46,970 bases of DNA from CAZQVA01 sp964596685. GTDB lineage: Bacteria > Chlamydiota > Chlamydiia > Chlamydiales > VFKH01. Below, one piece after another: positions 1 through 6,377 of the stretch. The stretch spans positions 1-46,970 of the forward strand of contig CAZQVA010000016.1 of NCBI GenBank assembly GCA_964596685.1, written 5' to 3'. The notes under the pieces are model-generated. The model did not search any database. It saw only the letters and a list, made by a program, of their open reading frames with translations, and was not told the origin of the DNA. The position numbers and the translations under genes are program-made. Each line of letters begins with the position of its first letter. Position 1 is the first letter of the stretch.

Positions 1-2
1 AA

Positions 3-80
3 AGGCCTGTGGAGCTGCCTGCATTAGTGGGAGCTGTGAAGCAGGAATCCTTCGCTTTTAGGCGAGGGAGATTCAATTAG
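3..80 (+). CDS. tnpB: 3' end of an IS200/IS605-family tnpB (partial, cut by window edge)
   Basis: Only the last 25 codons lie in the window. The frame is open from the window edge and ends in TAG at 78-80. Its tail contains VELPALVGAVKQE, and a VKQE/MKQE stretch a few residues before the stop is typical of the C-terminus of many TnpB (OrfB) proteins of IS200/IS605 elements. The last codons overlap a GC-rich hairpin (48-68) of the sort that forms the right end of these elements. TnpB proteins are RNA-guided nucleases whose guide RNA scaffold overlaps the gene's 3' end. The RuvC-like catalytic part would lie upstream of this window and cannot be checked. The call rests on a short tail plus the hairpin, so it is moderate. 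Confidence 0.5.
   Translation, partial: RPVELPALVGAVKQESFAFRRGRFN
48..76 (+). other. Putative right-end hairpin of the IS605-type element (omegaRNA 3' end region)
   Basis: CCTTCGC (49-55) pairs with GCGAGGG (62-68), with one G:T wobble, around a loop TTTTAG. The sequence then runs to TTCAA at 72-76. In IS608-like elements the right cleavage site is TCAA, so the element could end at 76. If the upstream tnpB is functional, bases from 77 onward would be in the guide position. The hairpin is seen directly; its role and the end point are inferred from the family. Confidence 0.4.
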
Positions 81-111
81 AGAGAATTGGTTCTCACTCT
101 GAGCTATTTTA

Positions 112-150
112 ATAGGCTTCTTTCGAAATTATCTGCAGTATGAACTCGCT
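112..150 (+). repeat. Degenerate end of the GAGCC-palindrome repeat family
   Basis: The stretch AGGCTTCTTTCGAAATTATC, followed by TGCAGTATGAACTCGC, aligns with the left half of the 71-bp element at 12082-12152 (GAGCCTTTTGCAAAATTATC followed by TGCAATCTGGACTCGC). Only the left half is recognisable here. It lies between the IS605-type end and the small gene on the opposite strand. Confidence 0.5.
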
Positions 151-193
151 GTGGTCATATCTGCGTCACTTTTCTCAGTCTAAAATCAACCCT

Positions 194-589
194 TCATGTG
201 GAATGGATATAGCTTGGAGCAACGGGAGCGGGAGCAGCATTGAGGGCATTCCACTGCCATGCACGCACCCACATTTGGGGAATGCCAACACTAAAGATCC
301 ATGAGGCTGTGCTTAAATGAGCTTGTGCAACGCTAAAGCAGTCTTCCTTAGCAAGAGAGGCAAGTTGAAAAACACCACCTACAACAGTCTGTACGGCACC
401 TGCAATGGCGGTAAGGGCCAAGGCGGTAAGTTGACTCATGGTGTTGAGTGGAAGCATCCATACGCGATGAGCGATATGCCATTGGTTTCTGTCGGCATAT
501 TCGATACAACGGCGCGGGCCATTACTCAGAGTGTCATAAGGGAGAAGGGAGCAGGTGCTCAGAGACGATAAAACTTGAATGTGTGACAT
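194..589 (-). CDS. Hypothetical protein, 131 aa, small and partly hydrophobic
   Basis: I do not recognise this protein. The start at 589 (MSHIQVLSSL) is chosen over an ATG eight codons upstream (613) because a strong ribosome site, AGGAGG, lies about nine bases before it. The central part (about residues 50-80) is rich in A, L, T and V (LTALALTAIAGAV) and could be one membrane segment. The rest holds several Trp residues and ends in a short Ala/Pro-rich tail. The gene lies between IS remnants and tRNA-Leu with no partner gene on its strand. The bases around its stop (about 165-207) resemble the 3' end of rluD in this window (see findings), so its C-terminus may have been altered by a frameshift or by a repeat. 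Coding status rests on the ribosome site and uninterrupted frame only. Confidence 0.5.
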   Translation of the reverse strand: MSHIQVLSSLSTCSLLPYDTLSNGPRRCIEYADRNQWHIAHRVWMLPLNTMSQLTALALTAIAGAVQTVVGGVFQLASLAKEDCFSVAQAHLSTASWIFSVGIPQMWVRAWQWNALNAAPAPVAPSYIHST

Positions 590-616
590 TGGTCTTGTTC
601 CTCCTAAAACCAATTA

Positions 617-698
617 TGCGAAAGGGGGGACTCGAACCCCCACGAGTTGCCTCACTACCACCTCAAAGTAGCGCGTATACCAATTCCGCCACTTTCGC
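617..698 (-). tRNA. tRNA-Leu (anticodon GAG)
   Basis: The reverse complement folds as a class II tRNA. The acceptor GCGAAAG pairs with CTTTCGC. The anticodon stem CTACT/GGTAG encloses the loop TTGAGGT, giving anticodon GAG, which reads CUU/CUC. A long variable arm follows, as expected for leucine. The T arm is GGGGG-TTCGAGT-CCCCC. The discriminator is A and CCA is not encoded. Confidence 0.95.
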
Positions 699-793
699 AT
701 CTCCTAATGCATCGATTTTACCATACTCATTGAAAGAAGTGCAATAAAAAACTCTTAGGGCTATACTCTTGAGGGTTCAAACTGGAGTTTATT

Positions 794-1219
794 ATGACAA
801 AACAACGCACGCTTTCTATTGTAAAACCCGATGCAGTAGCAAAAAATCATATTGGGGCTATTTTAGCACGTTTTGAGAGCAAGGGTCTGCGCATTGTTGC
901 AGCAAAAATGTTACAACTGACACAGCAACAAGCTGAAGGCTTTTATGCTGTGCATAAAGAACGCCCATTTTTTAAAGCACTTGTTGATTTTATGATTTCG
1001 GGACCAGTGCTTGTTCAAGTTCTTGAAGGTGAAAATGCGGTAGAATTGAATCGTTCAATTATGGGCGCAACAGATCCTAAGAAGGCGGATGAAGGCACAA
1101 TCCGCAGAGATTTTGCTGATTCAATCGATGCCAATGCTGTGCACGGTTCAGACTCCGAAGCGAATGCATTAATTGAGATTGCTTACTTCTTCTCTAATAT
1201 TGAGCTTTGTTCTCGCTAA
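794..1219 (+). CDS. ndk: Nucleoside diphosphate kinase
   Basis: It transfers the terminal phosphate of ATP to nucleoside diphosphates, keeping the cytoplasmic NTP and dNTP pools balanced. At 141 residues it has the normal length. The family core is visible: RTLSIVKPDAV at the N-terminus, the nucleotide-binding region around GATDPKKADEGTIRRDF (91-107), and the phosphate-carrying histidine at position 117 in NAVHGSDS. The start has a GGAG ribosome site seven bases upstream. The gene is divergent from tRNA-Leu, so its promoter should lie in 700-790. Its TAA stop overlaps the TAG stop of lptB on the other strand by two bases, so the two transcripts converge with no room for a separate terminator. 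Confidence 0.97.
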   Translation: MTKQRTLSIVKPDAVAKNHIGAILARFESKGLRIVAAKMLQLTQQQAEGFYAVHKERPFFKALVDFMISGPVLVQVLEGENAVELNRSIMGATDPKKADEGTIRRDFADSIDANAVHGSDSEANALIEIAYFFSNIELCSR

Positions 1220-1941
1220 ATTTGGAAGTCCATTCCAAGATAGTGCTTGCGGGCTAATTCGTCGTTAATCAACTCCTTAGTTGATCCAGCGGCAAGAATA
1301 GTGCCCGCCTGCATGATATAACAGCGATCTGCAATAGAAAAAATCTCTCTTGCATTATGATCGGTAATCAATACGCCAATTCCCTTTTTACACAACAGCC
1401 CTATAAGATGTTTGACCTCCTGAATCGACATTGGGTCAATATTTGCAAAAGGTTCATCAAGCAAGAGGCATTTTAAATCTGTGGCTAGCACGCGGCATAG
1501 TTCTAAGCGTCTTCTTTCTCCACCCGAAAGTGTCATCGCCTTTTTTTTCAATAAATGAGAAATGTGGAGTTCATTTAATAGCTGATCGAGGCGCTGGTTC
1601 TGCTGTTCTTTCGAGATATCTAGAGTTTCTAAGACGCAGCGGATATTATCTTCTACTGTCAATGTTCCAAAAACGCATGGGTCTTGTGCAAGATAACCCA
1701 GCCCCAAAAGTGCGCGTTGGTGCATTGGTTCACAGGTGACATCTTTTCCAAGGAGCAGGACCTGTCCCTTATCTGGCTTGATTAGACCTGTTAGAAGATA
1801 AAAAGCGGTGCTTTTCCCTGCTCCATTGGGGCCTAAAAGACCTACTACTTCGCCTTTATTAACTTCTAAAGATAGATTTTGAACGATGGGACGTTTTTGG
1901 TAACTCTTATGCAGATTTCTCGCTTCAAGAAGCATTTTCAT
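1216..1941 (-). CDS. lptB: LPS transport ABC ATPase LptB
   Basis: This is the cytoplasmic ATPase of the Lpt machine that extracts lipopolysaccharide from the inner membrane and drives it to the surface. The 241-residue protein shows Walker A GPNGAGKST (37-45), Q-loop Q86, signature LSGGE followed by RRR (from 138), Walker B LLLDEP (from 159) and the switch histidine H195 in ITDHN. The LSGGERRR form and overall length match LptB (YhbG) rather than a generic ABC ATPase. The start overlaps the stop of the LptC-like gene by four bases (ATGA), so the genes are translationally coupled. kdsA is two genes upstream, tying the operon to LPS synthesis and export. No permease (LptF/G) is in the window. 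Confidence 0.95.
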   Translation of the reverse strand: MKMLLEARNLHKSYQKRPIVQNLSLEVNKGEVVGLLGPNGAGKSTAFYLLTGLIKPDKGQVLLLGKDVTCEPMHQRALLGLGYLAQDPCVFGTLTVEDNIRCVLETLDISKEQQNQRLDQLLNELHISHLLKKKAMTLSGGERRRLELCRVLATDLKCLLLDEPFANIDPMSIQEVKHLIGLLCKKGIGVLITDHNAREIFSIADRCYIMQAGTILAAGSTKELINDELARKHYLGMDFQI

Positions 1942-2783
1942 GAACCTTTTTTGAATGGGGAACGGCAGGGGAGTTGGATCTGCACCATCCCTTCTGCACG
2001 TACACTTTCTCCATGTGGCCCCTCTTCGATAATCAATTTTTCAGCTTTTAAGCGCTGTCCAGTTTTTGTATCGAGATAGGAAACTGGTGATGTTGGGGTG
2101 CCATAGAGAATAAGAAGCTTTTTTTCGGGCCAACACTCGCCACTTTCCGCTGTTGCAAATTTGCCTGTGAGAGTTTCTTCAAATTTTAAAGGACCATTCA
2201 GGGTGATCTTGTCGATATGTTGCTCTTGAAAAAGGATGTGAGCACTCTTGCCTTGAATCGTGATTTGGGAACGTGACAGGCGTACCACGGCCGATAAATG
2301 CCCATACAAGGTGGCTTCGTGGGGTAGAATGACGTGAGCCTGATCGCAAGTGAGTTCAAGGGCAGGATGTAGAATGGAGACAGCTCCCTCAAAAAACACC
2401 TCTTGAGAGTTTTGTAAATAACGCGCTCGCTCTGAACGAATTTGAAGATCCTCACTATGCAGATAGCACTCTTCTAAATCCTCAGACACATCCAGGGAAT
2501 GTGCACCAGGGGCTGCGGAATAATCCACTTGAGTGATCCCACTGGTTGCTAAAAGATGCCAGTTGCGCTTCGGTGTTAGCAAATGCTTCTCGCTCAAGTG
2601 CTTTTGTTGACATAAAGTAAAGTGGTCTGCTTTAGGAGGTGCAAGAGTGGTTTGCAGTTCAATATAGCGGTTGCTGTCTTGTGAGTTTGGTGACATCTGA
2701 AAGGCTAGCAGCAAACTACCACTCGTAAATAGTGCTCCTAAAGTGAGACAAAAGAGCTTGTGAGAATGCCAGTAGGAGTTCAT
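1938..2783 (-). CDS. LptC/OstA-like lipopolysaccharide transport protein
   Basis: This is a probable periplasmic component linking LptB-FG to the LPS bridge. The 281-residue protein starts with a signal-anchor-like segment (about residues 7-28, KLFCLTLGALFTSGSLLLAF). The second half (about 110-270) has the repetitive beta pattern of the OstA/LptA/LptC jelly roll, alternating polar and hydrophobic residues with phrases such as LQIRSERARYL, VFFEGAVSI and LYGHLSAVVRL. Its position between kdsA and lptB, overlapping both by four bases, supports the call more than any single motif. From memory, C. trachomatis has an equivalent small exported protein at this spot (CT654). Whether it acts as LptC, LptA or both cannot be told from sequence. 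The insert of about 80 residues after the anchor is unassigned. Confidence 0.8.
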   Translation of the reverse strand: MNSYWHSHKLFCLTLGALFTSGSLLLAFQMSPNSQDSNRYIELQTTLAPPKADHFTLCQQKHLSEKHLLTPKRNWHLLATSGITQVDYSAAPGAHSLDVSEDLEECYLHSEDLQIRSERARYLQNSQEVFFEGAVSILHPALELTCDQAHVILPHEATLYGHLSAVVRLSRSQITIQGKSAHILFQEQHIDKITLNGPLKFEETLTGKFATAESGECWPEKKLLILYGTPTSPVSYLDTKTGQRLKAEKLIIEEGPHGESVRAEGMVQIQLPCRSPFKKGS

Positions 2784-3604
2784 GAGGACCTAAGTGCTGC
2801 GTAAATGGCTTGGCAGCTTTTTAATAGTTTTGGCAAATCTTTAAAAGAAAGCATCGATGCACTATCGCTCTTGGCTTCTTGTGGGTTGTGATGGGCTTCG
2901 ATGAAGAGTGCATTGGCGCCTGCGGCAATGGAGGCGTGTGCGAGTGTGGGGATGTATTGTCTTTCACCGCCACTTGAATCTCCTTGGCCCCCTGGAAGTT
3001 GTACGGAGTGGGTTGCATCAAAGCAGACGGGAAAACCAAAAGATTGCATAATTGGAATCGCGCGCATATCGCTGACAAGGTTTTGATAACCAAAACAGGT
3101 GCCACGGTCAGTTAAGATAACTTTGTCATTTTCAGTGGATAAAACTTTTTCAAGAGCACTGCGCATTTGAATGGGTGCAAGAAATTGGCCCTTTTTAATA
3201 TTCACGACAGCTTTTGAGTATCCAGCAGCAAGCAGTAAATCTGTTTGGCGGCACAAAAAGGCTGGGATTTGGATGACATCAGCGCGTGCACCTACATGGC
3301 GAGCTTCTTCAGGGGTGTGAACGTCCGTGAGAATAGGTATATTGAATCGCTCTTTGATTTCCATCAGGATTTCAACTCCCAAATGCATCCCAGGACCACG
3401 GAAGGAGTTGACACTCATGCGATTAGCTTTGTCATAGCTCGATTTATAAACAAAATTAATTTCAGGGAAATGAGAGAAAATTTCGCACAAGGTATCTGCT
3501 GCTTCAATAGCTAGATCGCGACTTTCAATGACACAGGGGCCACAAAAAATAGTAAGAGGTTCATTTTCACCAACAAAAAAATTTTTAATAGGGACGCGCT
3601 TCAT
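2780..3604 (-). CDS. kdsA: 2-dehydro-3-deoxyphosphooctonate aldolase (KDO-8-P synthase)
   Basis: It condenses phosphoenolpyruvate with arabinose 5-phosphate to make KDO 8-phosphate, the precursor of the KDO core of chlamydial LPS. The start at 3604 (MKRVPIKNFFVGE) gives 274 residues, close to family length, and has a GGAG ribosome site about eight bases upstream. A start 20 codons earlier would add a tail encoded by a repeat. Family features visible are FCGPCVIESRD near the N-terminus, YKSSYDKANRMS, the LTDVHTPEEA segment, the LTDRGTCFGYQN segment, FDATHSVQ, and a C-terminal EAHHNP. Its stop overlaps the LptC-like start by four bases, so it heads a kdsA-lptC-like-lptB operon. The 65 bases upstream are almost entirely repeat sequence, so any promoter probably lies inside or beyond the transporter gene. 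Confidence 0.96.
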   Translation of the reverse strand: MKRVPIKNFFVGENEPLTIFCGPCVIESRDLAIEAADTLCEIFSHFPEINFVYKSSYDKANRMSVNSFRGPGMHLGVEILMEIKERFNIPILTDVHTPEEARHVGARADVIQIPAFLCRQTDLLLAAGYSKAVVNIKKGQFLAPIQMRSALEKVLSTENDKVILTDRGTCFGYQNLVSDMRAIPIMQSFGFPVCFDATHSVQLPGGQGDSSGGERQYIPTLAHASIAAGANALFIEAHHNPQEAKSDSASMLSFKDLPKLLKSCQAIYAALRSS

Positions 3605-3619
3605 CGATGGCTCCAAAAG

Positions 3620-3668
3620 CTGATTTAAAGTTGAGCTCACGAGCCTTTTGCAAAAGGCTCTCACGTTG
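3620..3668. repeat. Composite of two repeat families upstream of kdsA
   Basis: GATTTAAAGTTGAGCTCAC (about 3622-3640) matches the outer end of the AACGTGAG inverted-repeat element (GATTTAAAGTCGAACTCAC). It is followed by the perfect 20-bp palindrome GAGCCTTTTGCAAAAGGCTC (3641-3660) and then TCACGTTG. TCAC stands on both sides of the palindrome (3637-3640 and 3661-3664), as if the palindrome had inserted into the element end with a short duplication. Confidence 0.7.
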
Positions 3669-3669
3669 T

Positions 3670-5469
3670 TTAACTGCGGACGACGGAGAGGATAATCTCT
3701 GGAGGAAGGATCTCACTGATCGCATCTGCAAGATTGCCTCGAAGCAATAAGTAGAAGGCTGAACGTTTGGGAAGTGCCAGAAGCACCTCTTTGACGTGTA
3801 ATTCTTTAGCAAATTGTGCAATTGCATTCGATGCTGATTCTGTAATTACATAGCAAGGATGCAGAAGTTCCGTTGGCATCTTCGATTTAGCATATTCGAA
3901 GATTTTAATTGCGCGTGCATCCTCTTCCCATGTGCGGCCTCTATCATCATCCGTTACTATATTTTGCTCCCTTACCGATAAAAGATAAAGAGGTCGTTTC
4001 TCCTTTTTTGCTTTTTCAATAGCTCGATCAACTGCAGGGCTAATGTGAAAAGCTGCACAGAGAATTGGTTCAGAAGAAGCTTCTATTGCCTCACCAGCAG
4101 TTATTTTTTCGCCAGCAGTAAAGAGCTTTAGTTTTTTATCGGCACGTTCTTTAGCTAGCCCACGCAGTAGTAATCCACCAAGAATCATTGTCATCGCGAA
4201 AAGGCGCCCATTGGGCTTGTCGATGAAAAGAGTGATCTCAATCCCAAGCATAATCATAAAACTGATGAACATAAAGACGCGCTTCGGCCAGGAAAGGGGC
4301 ATGCGAGGATCTGTAGAAGTGGCTCCTAGATTTGTAGCGATTGCTCCCACAAATCCGACAGCATAAAGATCGGCTAAAGCAGATAGGTCCTTCATGATGA
4401 GCAAGATAACGGCCGGGACAATCATGGCAAAGAGCCAGGGGATGATGGGGACTCCAAAACGATTCATGCGTTGAAATGTACCAGGCAGTTCTCCGTCGCG
4501 TGACATAACGAAAAACAAGCCAATCAAAGCAACAATGGCTGTGTTGACAGCTGAAAGAAGTAAGGCGCAGAAAACGACGCCAATGACAATTGCAAAAATT
4601 TGACCGACAACAGGGTGGATCAAAATAGAGACAAAATGTTGCCCCATATAGCGCAAGAGGAAATCGCGGACGCCAGGTTCGCCAGGTGCGTTGATGTTGC
4701 CATCGACAAGTTGTAACTGGAGGGCATTGACAGCGAAACCGAGTAGCGTTGTAAAGATCGCCACTTCAAGCATGACTGTTAAAATCGCAGGGGTTGAAGT
4801 TTTAGTCACCTTCGGGTTGGTCGATGTAGATCCCGGATTGAGCTTCATGACGCCAGTTGCATTAGCAATAGCTTCGATACCAGAGAGAGCCAAAACAACA
4901 TTGGTAAATTCTCTCCAATTTTTCCAAATGCCTCCTGTCAAGGGCTCAATGGAATAAGAGGCTTCTTTTAAAAAAGGAATGGAACAGATAGCTAATAAAA
5001 GAACGACAAGTCCTGCTGCTCCTGCGATAGGGAAGGCTAGGGCGCCAGTATTTTTAGGGCCAAAAAAGTTGAGTAGTCCAATCGCTAATATAGCACCCGT
5101 TGCCCACATCAGTGGATTGTGTACGCCCAAGTAGCTAAAAGCGGACAGGCTGCTCAAAGAGGCTGTGACAATGAAATCAGCGGTAATAAAGTAGGCGCCA
5201 ACGAGAGCAATCACTTGTGAGCGATTGCGTACGCTGGCATAGACTCCACCCCCATTGGGATATAATTTACAGATGATCATGTAGTTACAGGCCACGAGGA
5301 CGCTGAGAACTGACATCATCAAAATTAGCCAAAAGGAGTGGTATCCGCTTAATGCAAATGCAATTCCGATGACATAAATTTTACTCGTTCCCCAATCGCC
5401 GTAGAGAAGAGCACCAGCCTTACTGGCATCAACATTTCTTGGGCGCTTTGAGGTTGTTGTAAATTCCAT
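3670..5469 (-). CDS. APC-superfamily amino acid/polyamine transporter with soluble C-terminal domain
   Basis: This is a probable inner-membrane amino acid permease; the substrate cannot be read from sequence. Of 599 residues, about the first 450 form a series of hydrophobic segments, roughly twelve membrane helices. An N-terminal unwound-helix region (GTSKIYVIGIAFALSGYHSF) and a later VVLALSGIEAIANATG segment are both typical of the APC fold. The remaining 150 residues or so are soluble and resemble a universal-stress-protein or regulatory domain (alternating alpha/beta, with AIAQFAKELHVKEVLLALPKRS near the end). Transporter-USP fusions of this kind are known in the APC superfamily. The start at 5469 has only a weak ribosome site. 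The gene is 48 bases from tRNA-Arg on the other strand, and its 3' end abuts the repeat composite before kdsA. Obligate intracellular bacteria depend on amino acid import, so the role fits. Confidence 0.85.
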   Translation of the reverse strand: MEFTTTSKRPRNVDASKAGALLYGDWGTSKIYVIGIAFALSGYHSFWLILMMSVLSVLVACNYMIICKLYPNGGGVYASVRNRSQVIALVGAYFITADFIVTASLSSLSAFSYLGVHNPLMWATGAILAIGLLNFFGPKNTGALAFPIAGAAGLVVLLLAICSIPFLKEASYSIEPLTGGIWKNWREFTNVVLALSGIEAIANATGVMKLNPGSTSTNPKVTKTSTPAILTVMLEVAIFTTLLGFAVNALQLQLVDGNINAPGEPGVRDFLLRYMGQHFVSILIHPVVGQIFAIVIGVVFCALLLSAVNTAIVALIGLFFVMSRDGELPGTFQRMNRFGVPIIPWLFAMIVPAVILLIMKDLSALADLYAVGFVGAIATNLGATSTDPRMPLSWPKRVFMFISFMIMLGIEITLFIDKPNGRLFAMTMILGGLLLRGLAKERADKKLKLFTAGEKITAGEAIEASSEPILCAAFHISPAVDRAIEKAKKEKRPLYLLSVREQNIVTDDDRGRTWEEDARAIKIFEYAKSKMPTELLHPCYVITESASNAIAQFAKELHVKEVLLALPKRSAFYLLLRGNLADAISEILPPEIILSVVRS

Positions 5470-5517
5470 CTTGCAAAATAAAGAAAGCGGATTTTATTAT
5501 TTCACTCACATCCATAA

Positions 5518-5591
5518 GGACTGATAGCTCAGTTGGATAGAGCACTCGCCTTCTAAGCGAGTGGTCGTAGGTTCGAGTCCTACTCAGTCCG
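5518..5591 (+). tRNA. tRNA-Arg (anticodon TCT)
   Basis: It forms a complete cloverleaf: acceptor GGACTGA with TCAGTCC, D arm GCTC/GAGC, anticodon stem CTCGC/GCGAG around CTTCTAA (anticodon TCT, reading AGA/AGG), and T arm GTAGG-TTCGAGT-CCTAC. The discriminator is G and CCA is not encoded. The last eight bases overlap, on the opposite strand, the stop codon and last codons of khpA. Confidence 0.96.
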
Positions 5592-5838
5592 TCTCGACGC
5601 GTTGTCCATCTTCGATAATCTCGAGAGTTACGCGTAAGCCGTTTCGACTTGCAACCGACATTAGCAATGTGCGGATCGCATTGATCGTCTTACCTTTCTT
5701 TCCGATGATTTTGCCAATATCGGATTTTTCTACAGAAAGTTCTAAAATCAAAGTATGTGTCCCACCAATTTCGTTGATGTGGACTTGATCTGGATGGTCA
5801 ACCAAGTTTTTGATGATATAGGCAACAAAATCTTTCAT
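5584..5838 (-). CDS. khpA: KH-domain RNA-binding protein KhpA
   Basis: A small single-KH RNA-binding protein of 84 residues, the usual size for the KhpA/YlqC family, which acts with KhpB in RNA metabolism and cell-size control in other bacteria. The GxxG loop is GKKG at 46-49 in DIGKIIGKKGKTINAIRTLL, with the expected beta strand before it and helix after. The TGA stop (5584-5586) and the final codons are formed by the complement of the tRNA-Arg acceptor stem, so the two genes overlap by eight bases on opposite strands. From memory, a KH protein beside tRNA-Arg and kdsA is a conserved chlamydial arrangement. There is no KhpB partner in the window. Confidence 0.9.
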   Translation of the reverse strand: MKDFVAYIIKNLVDHPDQVHINEIGGTHTLILELSVEKSDIGKIIGKKGKTINAIRTLLMSVASRNGLRVTLEIIEDGQRVETD

Positions 5839-5959
5839 CGTATTTTATTGGCACAGGATTCCAAAATCTTTTCTTAAAACCCAAATCTGCTCAATCGGGA
5901 TTTTAAGGGCTGTTTTGGTGTTTTTGTGCCTCTCCTTTTCTATTTGAAGTGTTTCAATT

Positions 5960-6072
5960 TAGTCACTCATTCTTAGGCAAGGGCAAGGTTTGATGCATAA
6001 CATGCCTATAAGACGTGAAGACATACCGAGGTATACATCAGATGTGGGCAAATTTCAAGAATAAAGTGACTA
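5960..6072. repeat. 113-bp stretch bounded by inverted repeats, in the khpA/1562-aa gene gap
   Basis: TAGTCACTCATTCTT at the left pairs with AAGAATAAAGTGACTA at the right (15 of 16 positions, allowing one gap). The interior carries no convincing gene. No target duplication is evident. It could be a small non-autonomous element or a long hairpin in a transcript. The whole gap (5839-6377, 539 bp) contains only this, a possible promoter and one repeat end. Confidence 0.4.
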
Positions 6073-6156
6073 TGTGGCAACAATTATCGCTAGTCAATGT
6101 CAAATCCAGATTGCAAAACTTTCGGTTTGTGAGTTTTACACTCCCTTATTTCTGCA

Positions 6157-6170
6157 TATAATGATATAAT
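6157..6170 (+). promoter_or_regulatory. Tandem TATAAT boxes, possible promoter for the 1562-aa gene
   Basis: Two perfect TATAAT hexamers (6157-6162 and 6165-6170) lie in an AT-rich stretch about 210 bases upstream of the large gene. A TTACAC (about 6136-6141) lies 15 bases before the first box, a short but possible spacing. No other good promoter lies between here and the gene. This is motif evidence only. Confidence 0.35.
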
Positions 6171-6330
6171 ATGAGCTCGCATTAATATAATTGAGCTTTT
6201 TTGAAAAACTCTCCGTAACATGGACTGGCTGCCTATAGCACTCTTCAGAGAAAACCTCCTTACGCATGGCGATGGCCATTTGTGCGTCGCTTTTGCTGAA
6301 TCCTGCAGCCCTCGCTCAGGTCTTGTTATG

Positions 6331-6350
6331 GATAGTTTTGCAAAAGGCTC
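6331..6350 (+). repeat. Right end of the GAGCC-palindrome repeat family
   Basis: GATAGTTTTGCAAAAGGCTC is the reverse complement of the family's left end (GAGCCTTTTGCAAAATTATC), with one or two changes. It ends 28 bases before the GTG start of the 1562-residue gene, so the transcript leader of that gene probably contains it. No matching left end is obvious within the preceding 150 bases. Confidence 0.55.
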
Positions 6351-6377
6351 AATAGACTTCTTTAAAAATTATTTTTC

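Noticed and set aside
448..747. 99-codon plus-strand frame spanning the tRNA-Leu region
   Set aside because: It runs through the complement of a complete tRNA gene and lacks a ribosome site.
3585..3827. 80-codon open frame overlapping kdsA and the transporter 3' end
   Set aside because: It passes through the repeat composite and two well-supported genes, and has no recognisable protein features.
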